A DNA stretch of 55,538 nucleotides from Nocardia carnea. Lineage in GTDB: Bacteria; Actinomycetota; Actinomycetes; Mycobacteriales; Mycobacteriaceae. Within the stretch, counting starts at the first letter, position 1, and the number at the start of each line of letters is the position of its first letter. Where the stretch lies: NCBI RefSeq assembly GCF_029869215.1, contig NZ_JARWPM010000399.1, positions 1-55,538 on the forward strand, written 5' to 3'. The translations under genes and the position numbers were made by a program. The notes beneath the pieces were generated by a model. The model was not told the origin of the DNA. It worked only from the letters and a program-made list of their open reading frames with translations, and ran no database searches. Below are positions 8,555 to 17,725 of this stretch, one piece after another.

Positions 8555-9022
8555 ATGGACAAGCCGACCCATCTGATCGAATTCGAAACCATGCTGCTGG
8601 GGCGGCACAGTCTCAACGCGCATCTACGCCGGCCCGACCATCTGGAACGTAGCGCCTACCTGGTGCTGAGCCGGTTGTCGATCGAGGGCCCCATGTCCAT
8701 CGGCGAACTGGCCGAGGCGTTCGGCCTGGACACCTCCACCGTGCACCGGCAGACGGCGGCCATGATGAAAACGGATCTGGTCGAACGCATTCCCGACCCG
8801 GCGGGGGGTGTGGCGCGGAAGTTCCGGATCACCACGGAAGGCGAACGCCGGCTGCGCGCCGACCGCGAATACAACATCAACGCGCTCGACCGAGTGCTCC
8901 GCGAATGGAGCGAACAGGATGTCCGGGCGTTCGCCGCGTACCTCGAGCGGTTCAACACCGATCTCGAACAGCGCGAGGCACGGCCTTGGCCCCGGCCCAC
9001 CCATGCCGAGCCCGGACGGTAG
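8555..9022 (+). CDS. MarR family transcriptional regulator
   Basis: A 155-residue regulator. The winged helix-turn-helix is at about 45-100 (MSIGELAEAFGLDTSTVHRQ as the helix pair, then a wing with VARKFRITTEGERRL). N- and C-terminal helices form the dimer part. It is divergent from the BCCT transporter, and the thioesterase-like gene ends only 9 bases past its stop on the other strand. Inferred role: repressor of the transporter and of itself through the inverted repeat at 8441. The ligand cannot be read. Confidence 0.88.
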   Translation: MDKPTHLIEFETMLLGRHSLNAHLRRPDHLERSAYLVLSRLSIEGPMSIGELAEAFGLDTSTVHRQTAAMMKTDLVERIPDPAGGVARKFRITTEGERRLRADREYNINALDRVLREWSEQDVRAFAAYLERFNTDLEQREARPWPRPTHAEPGR

Positions 9023-9031
9023 CGGCCGCCG

Positions 9032-9820
9032 TCAGAACCGGGACATATCGACCTGGCGCCACACATTGGATACGGCGGTGACCACCGCCGTCCCCAGTGG
9101 CCCGGTGCGGTCGTAGAGGGCGACGGTGCCGACCGATATACCCGCCGCTCCCACTTGGTCCTGCGCCAGCACCCCGATACCCGGGCCGATGGGCAGCCTC
9201 GCCAGCGCGAGGGTCACATCGGAGTTGATATAGCCGATCCCGGCGCTGCCCCAGTTGGTCATGAAACTCGCCGCGTCACCCGCCATCGCCGCGCGCTGGA
9301 ACGGGGTCACCGGATCGCCCGCCACCACCGGGAGCATGTTCTGCCAGATGGCCTTGCGCTCGGCGTTCTGGCCGGCGGCGAACTCACGGGTCCAGGCACC
9401 GTCGCCGATCTTGAACAGCGGATGCGCACCGGACTCGGAGGTATCCGGGATATCGGGAACCGGGAGGTCGCGACCGGGTTGCCAGAGGTCCCCCGCGGGC
9501 ACTTCACCCGTGCGCAGATAGACCACGGTCGCGCGGGAACGCACCTCGTCGTGCTGTACCAGCTCGGCGTCGATCACACAGATGCGTTTCCCCTCCCGGA
9601 CCACCGCACTGCGCAGCGAGGTGGGTTCGTCGGCGACCGGGCTGAACATGTCGACGGTGAACCGGGCCGGAACGAACTCCTGTCCGGGCGACCGCGTCTC
9701 CAGTTCGCGGGCCAGCAGCCCGCAGATCGCCGGACCCGAGACCTGGGTGGGGCTCCAGCTGGATATGGCAACCCGGGTGGGCAGGAACTGCTCACCCTCT
9801 CTGGTGAAGAACGCCAACAC
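9032..9820 (-). CDS. acyl-CoA thioesterase-like (double hotdog) protein
   Basis: A 262-residue protein matching the actinobacterial TesB-like thioesterase family: two hotdog halves, with SGPAICGLLARELE near 30 in the first and PIGPGIGVLAQDQVGAAGIS near 225 in the second. The presumed reaction is hydrolysis of an acyl-CoA. GTG 9820 is chosen because GAGAGGAG lies 8 bases upstream; the longer ATG reading lacks a ribosome site. The upstream region (about 9855-9875) has an ACAAC...GTTGG motif resembling the MarR operator at 8441, so co-regulation is possible but weakly supported. Confidence 0.7.
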   Translation of the reverse strand: MLAFFTREGEQFLPTRVAISSWSPTQVSGPAICGLLARELETRSPGQEFVPARFTVDMFSPVADEPTSLRSAVVREGKRICVIDAELVQHDEVRSRATVVYLRTGEVPAGDLWQPGRDLPVPDIPDTSESGAHPLFKIGDGAWTREFAAGQNAERKAIWQNMLPVVAGDPVTPFQRAAMAGDAASFMTNWGSAGIGYINSDVTLALARLPIGPGIGVLAQDQVGAAGISVGTVALYDRTGPLGTAVVTAVSNVWRQVDMSRF

Positions 9821-9945
9821 GGTATCGACTCCTCTCGCGGCCAACCCGCATCAGAATTACAACACGTTTTAGTTGGTGCCCCGGCGTGGAGGTACCCGCC
9901 GGCGGCCGGTATGCCGCCGATGGGTGCCTCCACGCCGTCAACCGG

Positions 9946-10611
9946 TCATGCGCCCGCGGTAGCCACGAGGGCATCCGCCGACTCCGCGACTGCCACGAGG
10001 TCGCCGTGCCAGCCGAGCACCCGCAGGACCGCCGCCGCGATCGCACCCCGGGTATCGGCCGATACCGCGCCCTCGTCGGAACGTATGTTGATCACGGTCT
10101 CCACCAGACGGAAAGGGATGGCCGACGCTTCCGCGATCCCCCCTGCCCCGATCTCCGTGACCACGCGCGCCGCCAGCGCCTCGTAACTTTCGCGCAGCCG
10201 GTCCCGGCGCAACCGGAACTGCGCGAACCGCTCGCCGCGCAACTCCGGGAGGAAGTACAGCGCGCCGACATTCCACCGTGCGGCGCACAACTGCTCGATA
10301 TCGAAACGGGCCAACGCGTACAACCGCACGGCGGCCGGCTCATCGTTTTCACTCAGCCGGCCGGCCAGTTCCGCCGCATCCGCGATCGTTTCGCCGAGCA
10401 GGGCGTCGAGAATATCGTCCTTGGCGCGGAAGTGGTGATAGAGCGAGGCCTGCCGGATCCCCACTGCTTCGGCGATCGCCCGGGTGGAGGTGCTGCGGTC
10501 GCCGTGGGTGGTGAACTGTTCGGCGGCGGCGTCGAGGATTTCGGCGCGCGGTGACCGCCCTTGGCGCCGCCGCGCCTCGAGGCGCGGCCGGCCCGGACCG
10601 AGTTGGGTCAT
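9946..10611 (-). CDS. TetR family transcriptional regulator
   Basis: A 221-residue protein. The N-terminal HTH is at about 22-68: RAEILDAAAEQFTTHGD, TSTRAIAEAVGIRQASLYHHF, then KDDILDALL. The C-terminal ligand domain is helical. ATG 10611 precedes MTQLGPGRPRLEA; the frame upstream has no further similarity. The gene is divergent from the SSS-DUF1989-AHS operon at 10853, with a perfect 12-bp-arm inverted repeat between them, so it very probably represses that operon and itself. The ligand may be the transported nitrogen compound, which is inference. Confidence 0.9.
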   Translation of the reverse strand: MTQLGPGRPRLEARRRQGRSPRAEILDAAAEQFTTHGDRSTSTRAIAEAVGIRQASLYHHFRAKDDILDALLGETIADAAELAGRLSENDEPAAVRLYALARFDIEQLCAARWNVGALYFLPELRGERFAQFRLRRDRLRESYEALAARVVTEIGAGGIAEASAIPFRLVETVINIRSDEGAVSADTRGAIAAAVLRVLGWHGDLVAVAESADALVATAGA

Positions 10612-10706
10612 ACCCCCATTGTCTCCACCTCCGGAATTCCCCTGCCGCTGCCCGCACTCCGGCGGCTCGAAACCCCTGCCGCTCACCGGCCGGCGGATGC
10701 GGGCGT

Positions 10707-10734
10707 CGTATTTCTGTCATTCGACAGAAATACG
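10707..10734. promoter_or_regulatory. perfect inverted repeat, TetR operator candidate
   Basis: Left arm CGTATTTCTGTC, spacer ATTC, right arm GACAGAAATACG: 12 perfect pairs. It lies 95 bases from the TetR start and 118 bases before the transporter start. It is the strongest dyad in this intergenic region and is AT-rich against its surroundings. Confidence 0.7.
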
Positions 10735-10852
10735 GGCAACACAGACGTTACCCGTGGGACCGATACGGATACATCGCCGTCACCACGACGTCTCGGCGGG
10801 CGAGAAAACTTTCAACCGATAGATATTCGTCTCGGATGAAGGGCCCCGGGCC

Positions 10853-12367
10853 ATGATCATTCTCGGAATCGCGGTCAGCGTGCTCGCGGTAATCGGCATC
10901 GGCCTGCTGGTTGCCCGCAAGGTGGACGGGGACAGCGTCAACTTCCTGGTGGCCGGACGTTCACTGGGCCTGCCGCTGGTCGCGGCCGGGCTCATGGGGC
11001 AGGCGGTCGATTCCAATGCCACCCTCGGCAATACCGATCTGTCCGGATCGCTCGGCTTCTGGGCGGGGGCATCACTCCCGCTGGGACTCGGGCTGTGCCT
11101 GCTGCTCACCGGTATCTTCTTCGCGAAACCGATGAACCGCATGGGTTTGCTCACCCTGCCGGACTTCTACCGGATCAAATACGGGCGCGGCGTGGAGCTG
11201 TCCGCCTCGGTCCTCATGATCTTCAGTTTCTGCATCCTGCTCGCCGGCAACCTCGTCGCGGGCGGATATCTGTTCGAACGCTTCCTGGGCGTCCCCTACA
11301 CCGCGGGCGTCCTGCTCATCGTGGCGATCGTGCTCACCTACACCGTCTCCGGCGGGATGTTCAGCGACGCCTACACCGCCCTGGCACAGATGGTGATCAC
11401 CGTGATCGGCTCACTGTCCCTGCTGATCTGGGTGGGTTCGACCTACGGTATCCATATCCCCGACGGGATGGGCCCGTTCGACCTGGGCCAGCTGAGCAAC
11501 ACCTCCGAAGGCGCGGCGATCAACTGGGCCACCCTCATCGCGCTCGGCATCGGCGATATCGTCGCCATCGATTTCATGCAGCGCATCTTCTCGGCCCGCT
11601 CCCCCGAAATCGCCCGCCGCGCCTGCTTCGCCGGTGCCGCCGGCACCGCGCTGGTCGGGATCCCGTACGCGCTGGTCGCGCTGGCCACCACCGACCTCGT
11701 CGACGCCGAGGGCGGGCCGCGGCTGCTGGCCCTGCTCGACGAGCACGCGCCGGCGGGCCTGGCGATCCTGGTGCTGTCGGCGGTGATCGCCGCGTCGTGC
11801 TCGACCGCCAACGGCGCCATCCTCGGTACGGCCGCGGTCGCGACCCGCAATATCGCCGGCCGCACCGAGCGCACCGATTCCGGTGGCCGCGACACCCTGC
11901 TGCGCGATGTGCGGATCACCATGCTGCCGGTGGCCGCGGTGGCGATCTTCTTCGCGGTCCAGGTGCCGCAGACCGGTATCCTGCTCACCCTCGCCTTCGA
12001 CCTGATGCTGGCCGGACTGATCGTCCCGTTCGTGGCCGCGCACCTCACGCAGCGGGTCACCACGGCGGCCGCGGTGGCGGCGATGGTCGCCGGGCTCGGT
12101 GTGCGGCTGGTGCTGTTCGTGCTCACGCCCACCATGTACGGCGTACCGAATACGGTGCTGTATCTGGAGAATTCGCTGATCGGACCCGGTTTCGACGGCT
12201 GGCCGACCTTCCTCGGCTTCCTCGCCTCGCTGGTCGCCTTCCTCTGCGTCCTCGCCGCGCGGGGGTTGCGTGCCGGTAACCGCACCGCCACCACGGATGC
12301 CTCGGCCGTCCCGGCGTCGCTGCCGGAACCGCTGGCGGCCCCGGAGCCCGCCAATCAACCGGGCTGA
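10853..12367 (+). CDS. sodium:solute symporter (SSS) family transporter
   Basis: A 504-residue membrane protein with 12-13 predicted helices. SSS features include VDGDSVNFLVAGRSLG near 25-40, a GQAVDSNATLGNTDL stretch in the first helix pair, LLTLPDFYRIKYG near 100, and the unwound helix VSGGMFSDAYTALAQMVIT near 165. The tail is a soluble Ala/Pro-rich stretch. It is the first gene of a four-gene operon with two DUF1989 proteins and an AHS2-AHS1 protein, so the substrate is probably a urea- or guanidine-like nitrogen compound. The next gene begins 34 bases later. Confidence 0.88.
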   Translation: MIILGIAVSVLAVIGIGLLVARKVDGDSVNFLVAGRSLGLPLVAAGLMGQAVDSNATLGNTDLSGSLGFWAGASLPLGLGLCLLLTGIFFAKPMNRMGLLTLPDFYRIKYGRGVELSASVLMIFSFCILLAGNLVAGGYLFERFLGVPYTAGVLLIVAIVLTYTVSGGMFSDAYTALAQMVITVIGSLSLLIWVGSTYGIHIPDGMGPFDLGQLSNTSEGAAINWATLIALGIGDIVAIDFMQRIFSARSPEIARRACFAGAAGTALVGIPYALVALATTDLVDAEGGPRLLALLDEHAPAGLAILVLSAVIAASCSTANGAILGTAAVATRNIAGRTERTDSGGRDTLLRDVRITMLPVAAVAIFFAVQVPQTGILLTLAFDLMLAGLIVPFVAAHLTQRVTTAAAVAAMVAGLGVRLVLFVLTPTMYGVPNTVLYLENSLIGPGFDGWPTFLGFLASLVAFLCVLAARGLRAGNRTATTDASAVPASLPEPLAAPEPANQPG

Positions 12368-12401
12368 CTCGCAGTTTCGCCCCGACGAGCAAGGAGAGAC
12401 G

Positions 12402-13181
12402 ATGACGCCTCCCAGCGCGCCCCCGACCGGCGCACCCACCACCGCATCGACCACCGGCGCCCGCGAACACGCCCGCGCCCAGGCCACCGCGAACCCGGCC
12501 ACCCCGGACCTGCCGGAAGGTCTCCGGCTCGCGGATACCACCTGGACCGTCCGCCTCCCGCCCGGCGGCCACACCAGTACGGTCCTCGGCCGCGGTACCC
12601 GGTTGCGGCTGGCCGATCCGCAGGGCGCGGCCTGCGCGCATCTGTTCCTGCTACGGGCCGAAGCCCCGTGGGAGCGCCTCAATATCGCCGACACCATGAA
12701 AGTACCGTGGCAGGCCTACCTCGGGCCCGGCCATCCCCTGCTGTCGGACCAGGGCCGTGTCCTGGCGACCGTCCTCACCGATACCGCCGAACGCCACGAC
12801 ACCCTCTGCGGCGCTACCAGGGAAGGCCGGCTGCTGCTGGAACGGGCGGGAAGCAAACACGGTCTCGAACCCCGGGATATCGGGCCGACGCTGTCGTTGT
12901 TCCGCGGCGTGCGGGTCGGCGCGGACGGCAGCCTGAACGCGTACGGTTCCGCGGGCCCGGGCGCCCATGTGGAACTGCTGATCCACCTGCCCGTCACCGT
13001 GCTCGTGGTCAATACCGTTCATCCGCTCGACGATTCCCCGGTCACCGATCTCGACCTGGTCGCCTGGCCCGGCGCACCTTTGGACACCACCACCGTGAAC
13101 AGCGACCCGGAGTACCTGCGGGCCGTACAGAACACCGAACAGGCCTGGTCGGCCGCCCGGACTCGACAGGAGTGGGTATGA
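12402..13181 (+). CDS. DUF1989 protein 1 (urea carboxylase-associated / carboxyguanidine deaminase-like)
   Basis: A 259-residue DUF1989 member. ATG 12402 has AAGGAGAG 5 bases upstream. A Pro/Thr/Ala-rich N-terminal 35 residues precede the domain. Family landmarks: GTRLRLADPQGAACAHLFLL near 65, MKVPWQAYLGPGHPLLSD near 100 and RHDTLCGAT near 130. It lacks the NCPQINNPC metal-site block that its partner has. In known systems the two DUF1989 proteins form a heteromeric carboxyguanidine deaminase (CgaA/CgaB). The stop overlaps the next start (ATGA), so translation is coupled. Confidence 0.85.
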   Translation: MTPPSAPPTGAPTTASTTGAREHARAQATANPATPDLPEGLRLADTTWTVRLPPGGHTSTVLGRGTRLRLADPQGAACAHLFLLRAEAPWERLNIADTMKVPWQAYLGPGHPLLSDQGRVLATVLTDTAERHDTLCGATREGRLLLERAGSKHGLEPRDIGPTLSLFRGVRVGADGSLNAYGSAGPGAHVELLIHLPVTVLVVNTVHPLDDSPVTDLDLVAWPGAPLDTTTVNSDPEYLRAVQNTEQAWSAARTRQEWV

Positions 13182-13798
13182 GCAACGCTGCCACCGCGAC
13201 CGTGGTTCTCGACGACACCGTGCCGGCGTGCGCGCCGTGGTCGGCAATCGTGCGCGCGGGTGACCGTCTCGACATCATCGATCTGCACGGCAATCAGGCC
13301 GTGGACTGCCTGCTGTACTCGGCGGCCGATCACACCGACCGCTACAGCGCGCAGGCCACGGTCACCGCCCAGCGCAATATCTTCCTCACCACCGGCAGTG
13401 TGCTGCGCACCGACGCGGGCACCGCCCTGATGACCGTGATCGCCGACGAGGTCGGCAATCACGACACCATCGCCGGGGCCTGTTCCCAGGAGTCGAATAC
13501 GCTGCGCTACGGCCACCACACCCGCCATCAGCACGCCTGCGTGGAGAACTTCCTGGCCGAGGCCGCGAAATGGGGTATGGGCAAACGGGACCTGGTGTCG
13601 AATATCAACTGGTTCATGAACGTGCCGGTGGAATCCGACGGCACTCTCGGTATCGTCGACGGCCTGTCCGCACCCGGTAAGACGGTCTCGTTGCGCGCGG
13701 AGATCGACACCCTGGTGCTGGTCTCGAACTGCCCGCAGATCAACAATCCCTGCAACGGCTTCGATCCGACGCCGGTGCGGATGGTGGTGACCCGATGA
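13178..13798 (+). CDS. DUF1989 protein 2 (CgaB-like partner)
   Basis: A 206-residue DUF1989 protein. It keeps the likely metal/catalytic residues: [14 protein letters not shown] near 90 and [18 protein letters not shown] near the C-terminus. [12 protein letters not shown] and [12 protein letters not shown] are also family blocks. Start and stop each overlap the neighbouring gene by 4 bases (ATGA at both ends), so the three proteins are probably made in a fixed ratio and act together. Expected chemistry by analogy is hydrolytic deamination of carboxyguanidine. The actual substrate here is uncertain because the operon lacks the biotin-carboxylase part. Confidence 0.87.
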   Translation: MSNAATATVVLDDTVPACAPWSAIVRAGDRLDIIDLHGNQAVDCLLYSAADHTDRYSAQATVTAQRNIFLTTGSVLRTDAGTALMTVIADEVGNHDTIAGACSQESNTLRYGHHTRHQHACVENFLAEAAKWGMGKRDLVSNINWFMNVPVESDGTLGIVDGLSAPGKTVSLRAEIDTLVLVSNCPQINNPCNGFDPTPVRMVVTR

Positions 13799-15792
13799 CC
13801 GCCCCGGTCGTACTCGCGCCGGATCCAGGGGTCGCCGTCGACCAGGTGGTGGTCGAACGGCCGGGGATGCTCACCACCGTCCAGGACTGGCCCGGCCGGA
13901 CCGGTTACTGGCATGTGGGAGTGCCGCCGTCGGGGCCGATGGACGATCTGTCGTTCCGGCTGGGCAACCGCGCGCTCGGCAATGCCGAGGGTGCCGCCGG
14001 CCTGGAATGCACCATGGCGGGCCCGGCGCTGCGGTTCCCGGAGCCCACGTGGGTGTGTGTCACCGGCGCACCCACCGAGGTCACGGTGGTGGGCCGGCGG
14101 GTACCGCTGTGGCGGCCGGTCCTGGTTCCCGCGGGCGAACTCCTCGATATCGGACCGGTGCGGGGCCCGGGAATGCGCTGCTACGTCCTCATTGCCGGTG
14201 GCGTGGAACTCCCCCGCTATCTCGGTAGCGCGGCGACCTTCACCCTCGGCGGGTTCGGCGGGCCCGCCGGCCGGGCCCTCGCCGCCGGCGACCTTCTGCC
14301 GCTGGGCCCGGCGCCGGCAGTTCCCTCGGGTCCGGTCCCGGGTGGGGAACAGCCGGTGCTCACCCGCACCTGGCAGCTGGCCGTCACCGAAGGACCGCAC
14401 GGCGCACCGGAATTCTTCACCCGCGCCGATATCGACACCCTCTACGACACCGCCTACGAGGTGCATTTCAACTCCGATCGCACCGGTGTCCGGCTCATCG
14501 GGCCCAAACCCCGCTGGGCCCGGCCGGACGGCGGCGAGGCGGGGTTGCATCCGTCCAATATCCACGACACCGCGTACAGCGTCGGCGCCCTCGATTTCAC
14601 CGGCGATACGCCGATCCTGCTGGGTCCGGACGGGCCCAGTCTCGGCGGTTTCGTCTGCCCGGTCACGGTCACCGCGGCCGACCGGTGGAAACTCGGGCAA
14701 CTGTGCCCGGGTGATACCGTGCGATTCGTGCCGGTCCGGGCCGATCGGACCGCCTCACCCCGCGCACTGGGGCCGGAACGCCGCGCCGGCTGGCCCACCG
14801 TCCTGTCGACCGGCGGCGACGGCGACGACGGGGTCATGCGGCGCGCCGAAACCGCGGACGGCACCCCGATCACCTACCGCCGCGCCGGAGACGACGGAAT
14901 CCTGGTCGAATTCGGCACGATGACCCTGGATCTCGAACTCCGTGCCCGCGTACACGCACTGCACGAACGGCTCCGGCTCGGCCGGGAGCGCGGAATCACC
15001 GAACTCACGCCGGGCGTCCGGTCGCTGCAGATCCGCCTCGACCCGGCCGCCCTGGGCACCCCGGCGGCGCTGGATCTGCTCACCGAGATCGAAGCGGAAC
15101 TGCCCGCGGCCGCGGACCTGGTGGTGCCCAGCCGCACGGTGGAACTACCGCTGTCCTGGGACGATCCGGCCACCCGTGAGGCGATCACCCGCTATATGCA
15201 CGGCGTACGCGCCGACGCTCCGTGGTGCCCGTGGAATATCGAGTTCATCCGCCGCATGAACGGGCTGGAGTCGGTCGACGAGGTCTTCGATACCGTGTTC
15301 GCCGCCGAATACCTCGTCCTCGGTCTCGGCGACGTCTATCTCGGGGCCCCGCTGGCCACTCCGGCCGACCCGCGGCACCGGCTGATCACCACGAAATACA
15401 ACCCCGCCCGCACCTGGACCCCGGAGAACGCGGTCGGTATCGGCGGCGCCTACCTGTGCATCTACGGGATGGAAGGCCCCGGCGGCTATCAGTTCGTCGG
15501 GCGCACCACTCAGGTGTGGAGCCGAACCGACCACGAAACTCCCTGGCTGCTGCGCTTTTTCGACCGAATCAGCTGGTATCCGGTGAGCGCGGAGGAACTG
15601 CTGGACCTGCGAGCGGATTTCGCCGCCGGCCGCGGTGAACTCCGCGCCGTCGACGGCGAGTTCCGGCTGGCCGAGCACCGGCGATTCCTCGCCGACAACG
15701 CCGAATCCATCGACGAGTTCCGGACGCGCCAGGCAGCTGCCTTCGCGGCCGAACGGGAATCCTGGCGCAGATCCGGCGAACTCACCGAATGA
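13795..15792 (+). CDS. AHS2-AHS1 fused carboxyltransferase (urea amidolyase/5-oxoprolinase family)
   Basis: A 665-residue protein with two domains. Residues about 15-320 are AHS2/KipA/PxpC-like ([19 protein letters not shown], then [17 protein letters not shown]). Residues about 355-620 are AHS1/KipI/PxpB-like, ending with the urea-carboxylase block [20 protein letters not shown] and then [16 protein letters not shown]. Together they are the carboxyltransferase core of urea or guanidine carboxylase. A full enzyme is about 1200 residues: N-terminal biotin carboxylase, this core, C-terminal biotin carrier. Both flanks are missing here: the protein starts directly at AHS2 and ends in a charged helical tail without a biotin-type Met-Lys-Met. 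No separate biotin carboxylase lies in the window. The carboxyl donor is therefore unknown. Confidence 0.87.
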   Translation: MTAPVVLAPDPGVAVDQVVVERPGMLTTVQDWPGRTGYWHVGVPPSGPMDDLSFRLGNRALGNAEGAAGLECTMAGPALRFPEPTWVCVTGAPTEVTVVGRRVPLWRPVLVPAGELLDIGPVRGPGMRCYVLIAGGVELPRYLGSAATFTLGGFGGPAGRALAAGDLLPLGPAPAVPSGPVPGGEQPVLTRTWQLAVTEGPHGAPEFFTRADIDTLYDTAYEVHFNSDRTGVRLIGPKPRWARPDGGEAGLHPSNIHDTAYSVGALDFTGDTPILLGPDGPSLGGFVCPVTVTAADRWKLGQLCPGDTVRFVPVRADRTASPRALGPERRAGWPTVLSTGGDGDDGVMRRAETADGTPITYRRAGDDGILVEFGTMTLDLELRARVHALHERLRLGRERGITELTPGVRSLQIRLDPAALGTPAALDLLTEIEAELPAAADLVVPSRTVELPLSWDDPATREAITRYMHGVRADAPWCPWNIEFIRRMNGLESVDEVFDTVFAAEYLVLGLGDVYLGAPLATPADPRHRLITTKYNPARTWTPENAVGIGGAYLCIYGMEGPGGYQFVGRTTQVWSRTDHETPWLLRFFDRISWYPVSAEELLDLRADFAAGRGELRAVDGEFRLAEHRRFLADNAESIDEFRTRQAAAFAAERESWRRSGELTE

Positions 15793-15835
15793 GCCCGGCC
15801 CGGCCCCGGGATCGCCCGGCGGCCGGGGCAGGCTC
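15791..15835. terminator. bidirectional hairpin between convergent genes
   Basis: GCCCCGG pairs with CCGGGGC, and an outer GAGCC pairs with GGCTC. The hairpin spans the 41 bases between the AHS stop and the isochorismatase stop and could terminate both transcripts. Confidence 0.45.
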
Positions 15836-16487
15836 AGGCCCCGGCGTGTACGGGCGCCTCGAGCTGCGACAGCACCCCGTCGGTGCTCAGCACCATGCCG
15901 CAACGGCGAGCGGTGTAGCGCAACGCGATCGCGTGCTCGTCGCGGCTGAAATCGGCGACCGCGTCGTGCACCATGAACGCGCGGATATCGTTCATGAACG
16001 CCTCCGCGGCACTGAGCATGCAACCCATATGCGCGTACACGCCGGTGACGAGCAGCTGGTCGCGGTTGCGGTAGCCGAGCAGCTGGCGCAGATCGGTGCG
16101 CTGGAACGCCGAATAGCGCCATTTGGTGACCTGGATATCGTTCTCGCCCGGTTTCAGCTCGGCGATCACCTCGGTATCCGGGCCGTCCGACATCCCGGTG
16201 CCCCAGAAATCCGCGAGCAGGCCGCGGCGGTCGGGATGCTGATCGCCGGGCTGCATACTGTAGACGACCGGAATGCCCAGCTCATGGCATTTATCGCGGA
16301 GCCGGACGATATTGTCGATCATCGTCCGCGCCGGATCGCGATCGAGCTGATACGCGGTGAGGAAATAGTTCTGCATGTCGTGGATCAGCAGGGCACATCT
16401 GTCGGGGTCGAGTCGCCAGGACACCTGGTTGGTGATCTCGTCGTCCAACGACGGCATCGCATAGGGCGCGATCGGCTGCATGGGCAT
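15834..16487 (-). CDS. isochorismatase (catecholate siderophore), no carrier domain
   Basis: A 217-residue hydrolase converting isochorismate to 2,3-dihydro-2,3-dihydroxybenzoate and pyruvate. Catalytic features: Asp in LLIHDMQNYF near 38, Lys in VTKWRYSAFQRTDL near 125, and GVYAHMGCM near 150, the Gly-containing variant typical of EntB/PhzD. The Tyr/Met-rich N-terminus (PIAPYAMPS) is also EntB-like. EntB and DhbB carry a C-terminal aryl carrier domain; this protein stops at residue 217 without one. The carrier is encoded separately at 20319. ATG 16487 has GAGGAG 8 bases upstream. It is the last gene of the leftward entA-entC-entB order. Confidence 0.93.
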   Translation of the reverse strand: MPMQPIAPYAMPSLDDEITNQVSWRLDPDRCALLIHDMQNYFLTAYQLDRDPARTMIDNIVRLRDKCHELGIPVVYSMQPGDQHPDRRGLLADFWGTGMSDGPDTEVIAELKPGENDIQVTKWRYSAFQRTDLRQLLGYRNRDQLLVTGVYAHMGCMLSAAEAFMNDIRAFMVHDAVADFSRDEHAIALRYTARRCGMVLSTDGVLSQLEAPVHAGA

Positions 16488-16510
16488 GTCCAGAACTCCT
16501 CATCTCTTGT

Positions 16511-16540
16511 GGCCCGCAACTTTCTGGCAGGCTGCGGGCC
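16511..16540. other. intergenic hairpin between isochorismate synthase and isochorismatase
   Basis: An 8-bp perfect stem (GGCCCGCA / TGCGGGCC) with a 14-base loop lies in the 80-base gap between two co-directional genes. It could attenuate transcription or stabilise the processed mRNA. It is just upstream of the isochorismatase ribosome site. Confidence 0.35.
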
Positions 16541-16567
16541 CGGGCGCAGTAGCGGAATATCGTCGGA

Positions 16568-17716
16568 TCAGGGCACCGTGGCGGGCCTCCCGGTGACTCC
16601 CAGCGGGCCGAGGACGCGCTGGAGTTTGCCGGTGGTTTCGGCCAGTTCGTCGTCGGGATCGGATTCGGCGACGATCCCGCCGCCCGCGTACGCCAGCAGG
16701 GTCCGGTGATCGGCGGCCAGTTCCGCACAGCGGATGCTCACCATCCATTCGCCGTTACCGTCGGCGTCGCACCAGCCCACCGCTCCCGCGTAGAAGCCCC
16801 GTTCGCCTTCGAGTTCGGCGATCAGCCGCGCGGCCGCGGCGGTCGGGGTGCCGCAGATCGCCGGGGTGGGATGGAGGGCGTCGGCGAGTTCGAGGGCCGT
16901 CGGGCCACCGGCCGGCACAGTGGCACCGATTGTGGTGCCGAGATGCCACATGGCGGGTGTCTCGGTGAGATCCGGTGTGGTGGGGGTGCGCACATCGGTG
17001 CATCGGTCGCGCAGCACATCGGCGACGTGCCGCACCACATAGCCGTGCTCGTGCTGGTCCTTGGCCGAACCGAGCAGGGTAACGGCTGCGATCCGGTCGG
17101 CCACCGGATCATCAGCGATCCGGCGCGCGGACCCCGCCAGTGGATGGCTGGTGACCTCCGAGCCGAGCCGCCGCACCAGGATTTCCGGGCTCGAACCCAC
17201 CAGGTGCCGGCCGGTGTACACCCCGCCGGCCGCGGAGAGATCCACCAGGTAGCCGTTACCGGCGTGATCGGTGGAGACCAGCAGGTCCAGCAGATCGAGC
17301 GCGCGCACCGCACGGTCGGCGCGGGCCCGGACCTTCCGGGCCAGGACGACCTTGCGCAGCGGATTCGCCGGATCGGCCAGCAGCCGGAGGGCACTACCCA
17401 CCCGGCGGACGTGTTCCTCGGGTTCCGGGAGACTTTCGGTGATCGCGATCTCCGGCGCGTGCACCGCGCGGGCGGCCCGCGGGCCGTCGGTGATCGCGAC
17501 GGTTTCCGGCGCCCACAGTGCGGCGGGCGCACCGGGGGTGAACGGGAGCGCACCGACGATATGGGTCACCCGCCGCGACCGCAGCTGAGCGGCGGCTTCG
17601 GCAGCGCTGTGGAAGACACGGTCCCCGGCGGACGCGGTCACGGTGCGTTGCGGCCGGGACAGGACAAAAGCGGGATCCGCGGGATCCGCGGAGTTCTCGG
17701 CGTTGATGATGATCAT
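16568..17716 (-). CDS. dhbC: isochorismate synthase
   Basis: A 382-residue chorismate-utilising enzyme making isochorismate, the first committed step to DHB. Chorismate-binding fold blocks: VGSSPEILVRR, SHPLAGSARR, SAKDQHEHGYVV (the catalytic Lys region), HPTPAICGTPTAAA and GERGFYAGAVGWCDADGNGE. Length fits EntC/DhbC. A nearly adjacent GAGAGG precedes ATG 17716; the spacing is short, so a slightly different start is possible. Only 9 bases separate it from the upstream dehydrogenase, so the two are co-transcribed from the iron box at 18532. Confidence 0.94.
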   Translation of the reverse strand: MIIINAENSADPADPAFVLSRPQRTVTASAGDRVFHSAAEAAAQLRSRRVTHIVGALPFTPGAPAALWAPETVAITDGPRAARAVHAPEIAITESLPEPEEHVRRVGSALRLLADPANPLRKVVLARKVRARADRAVRALDLLDLLVSTDHAGNGYLVDLSAAGGVYTGRHLVGSSPEILVRRLGSEVTSHPLAGSARRIADDPVADRIAAVTLLGSAKDQHEHGYVVRHVADVLRDRCTDVRTPTTPDLTETPAMWHLGTTIGATVPAGGPTALELADALHPTPAICGTPTAAAARLIAELEGERGFYAGAVGWCDADGNGEWMVSIRCAELAADHRTLLAYAGGGIVAESDPDDELAETTGKLQRVLGPLGVTGRPATVP

Positions 17717-17725
17717 CCTCTCGTG

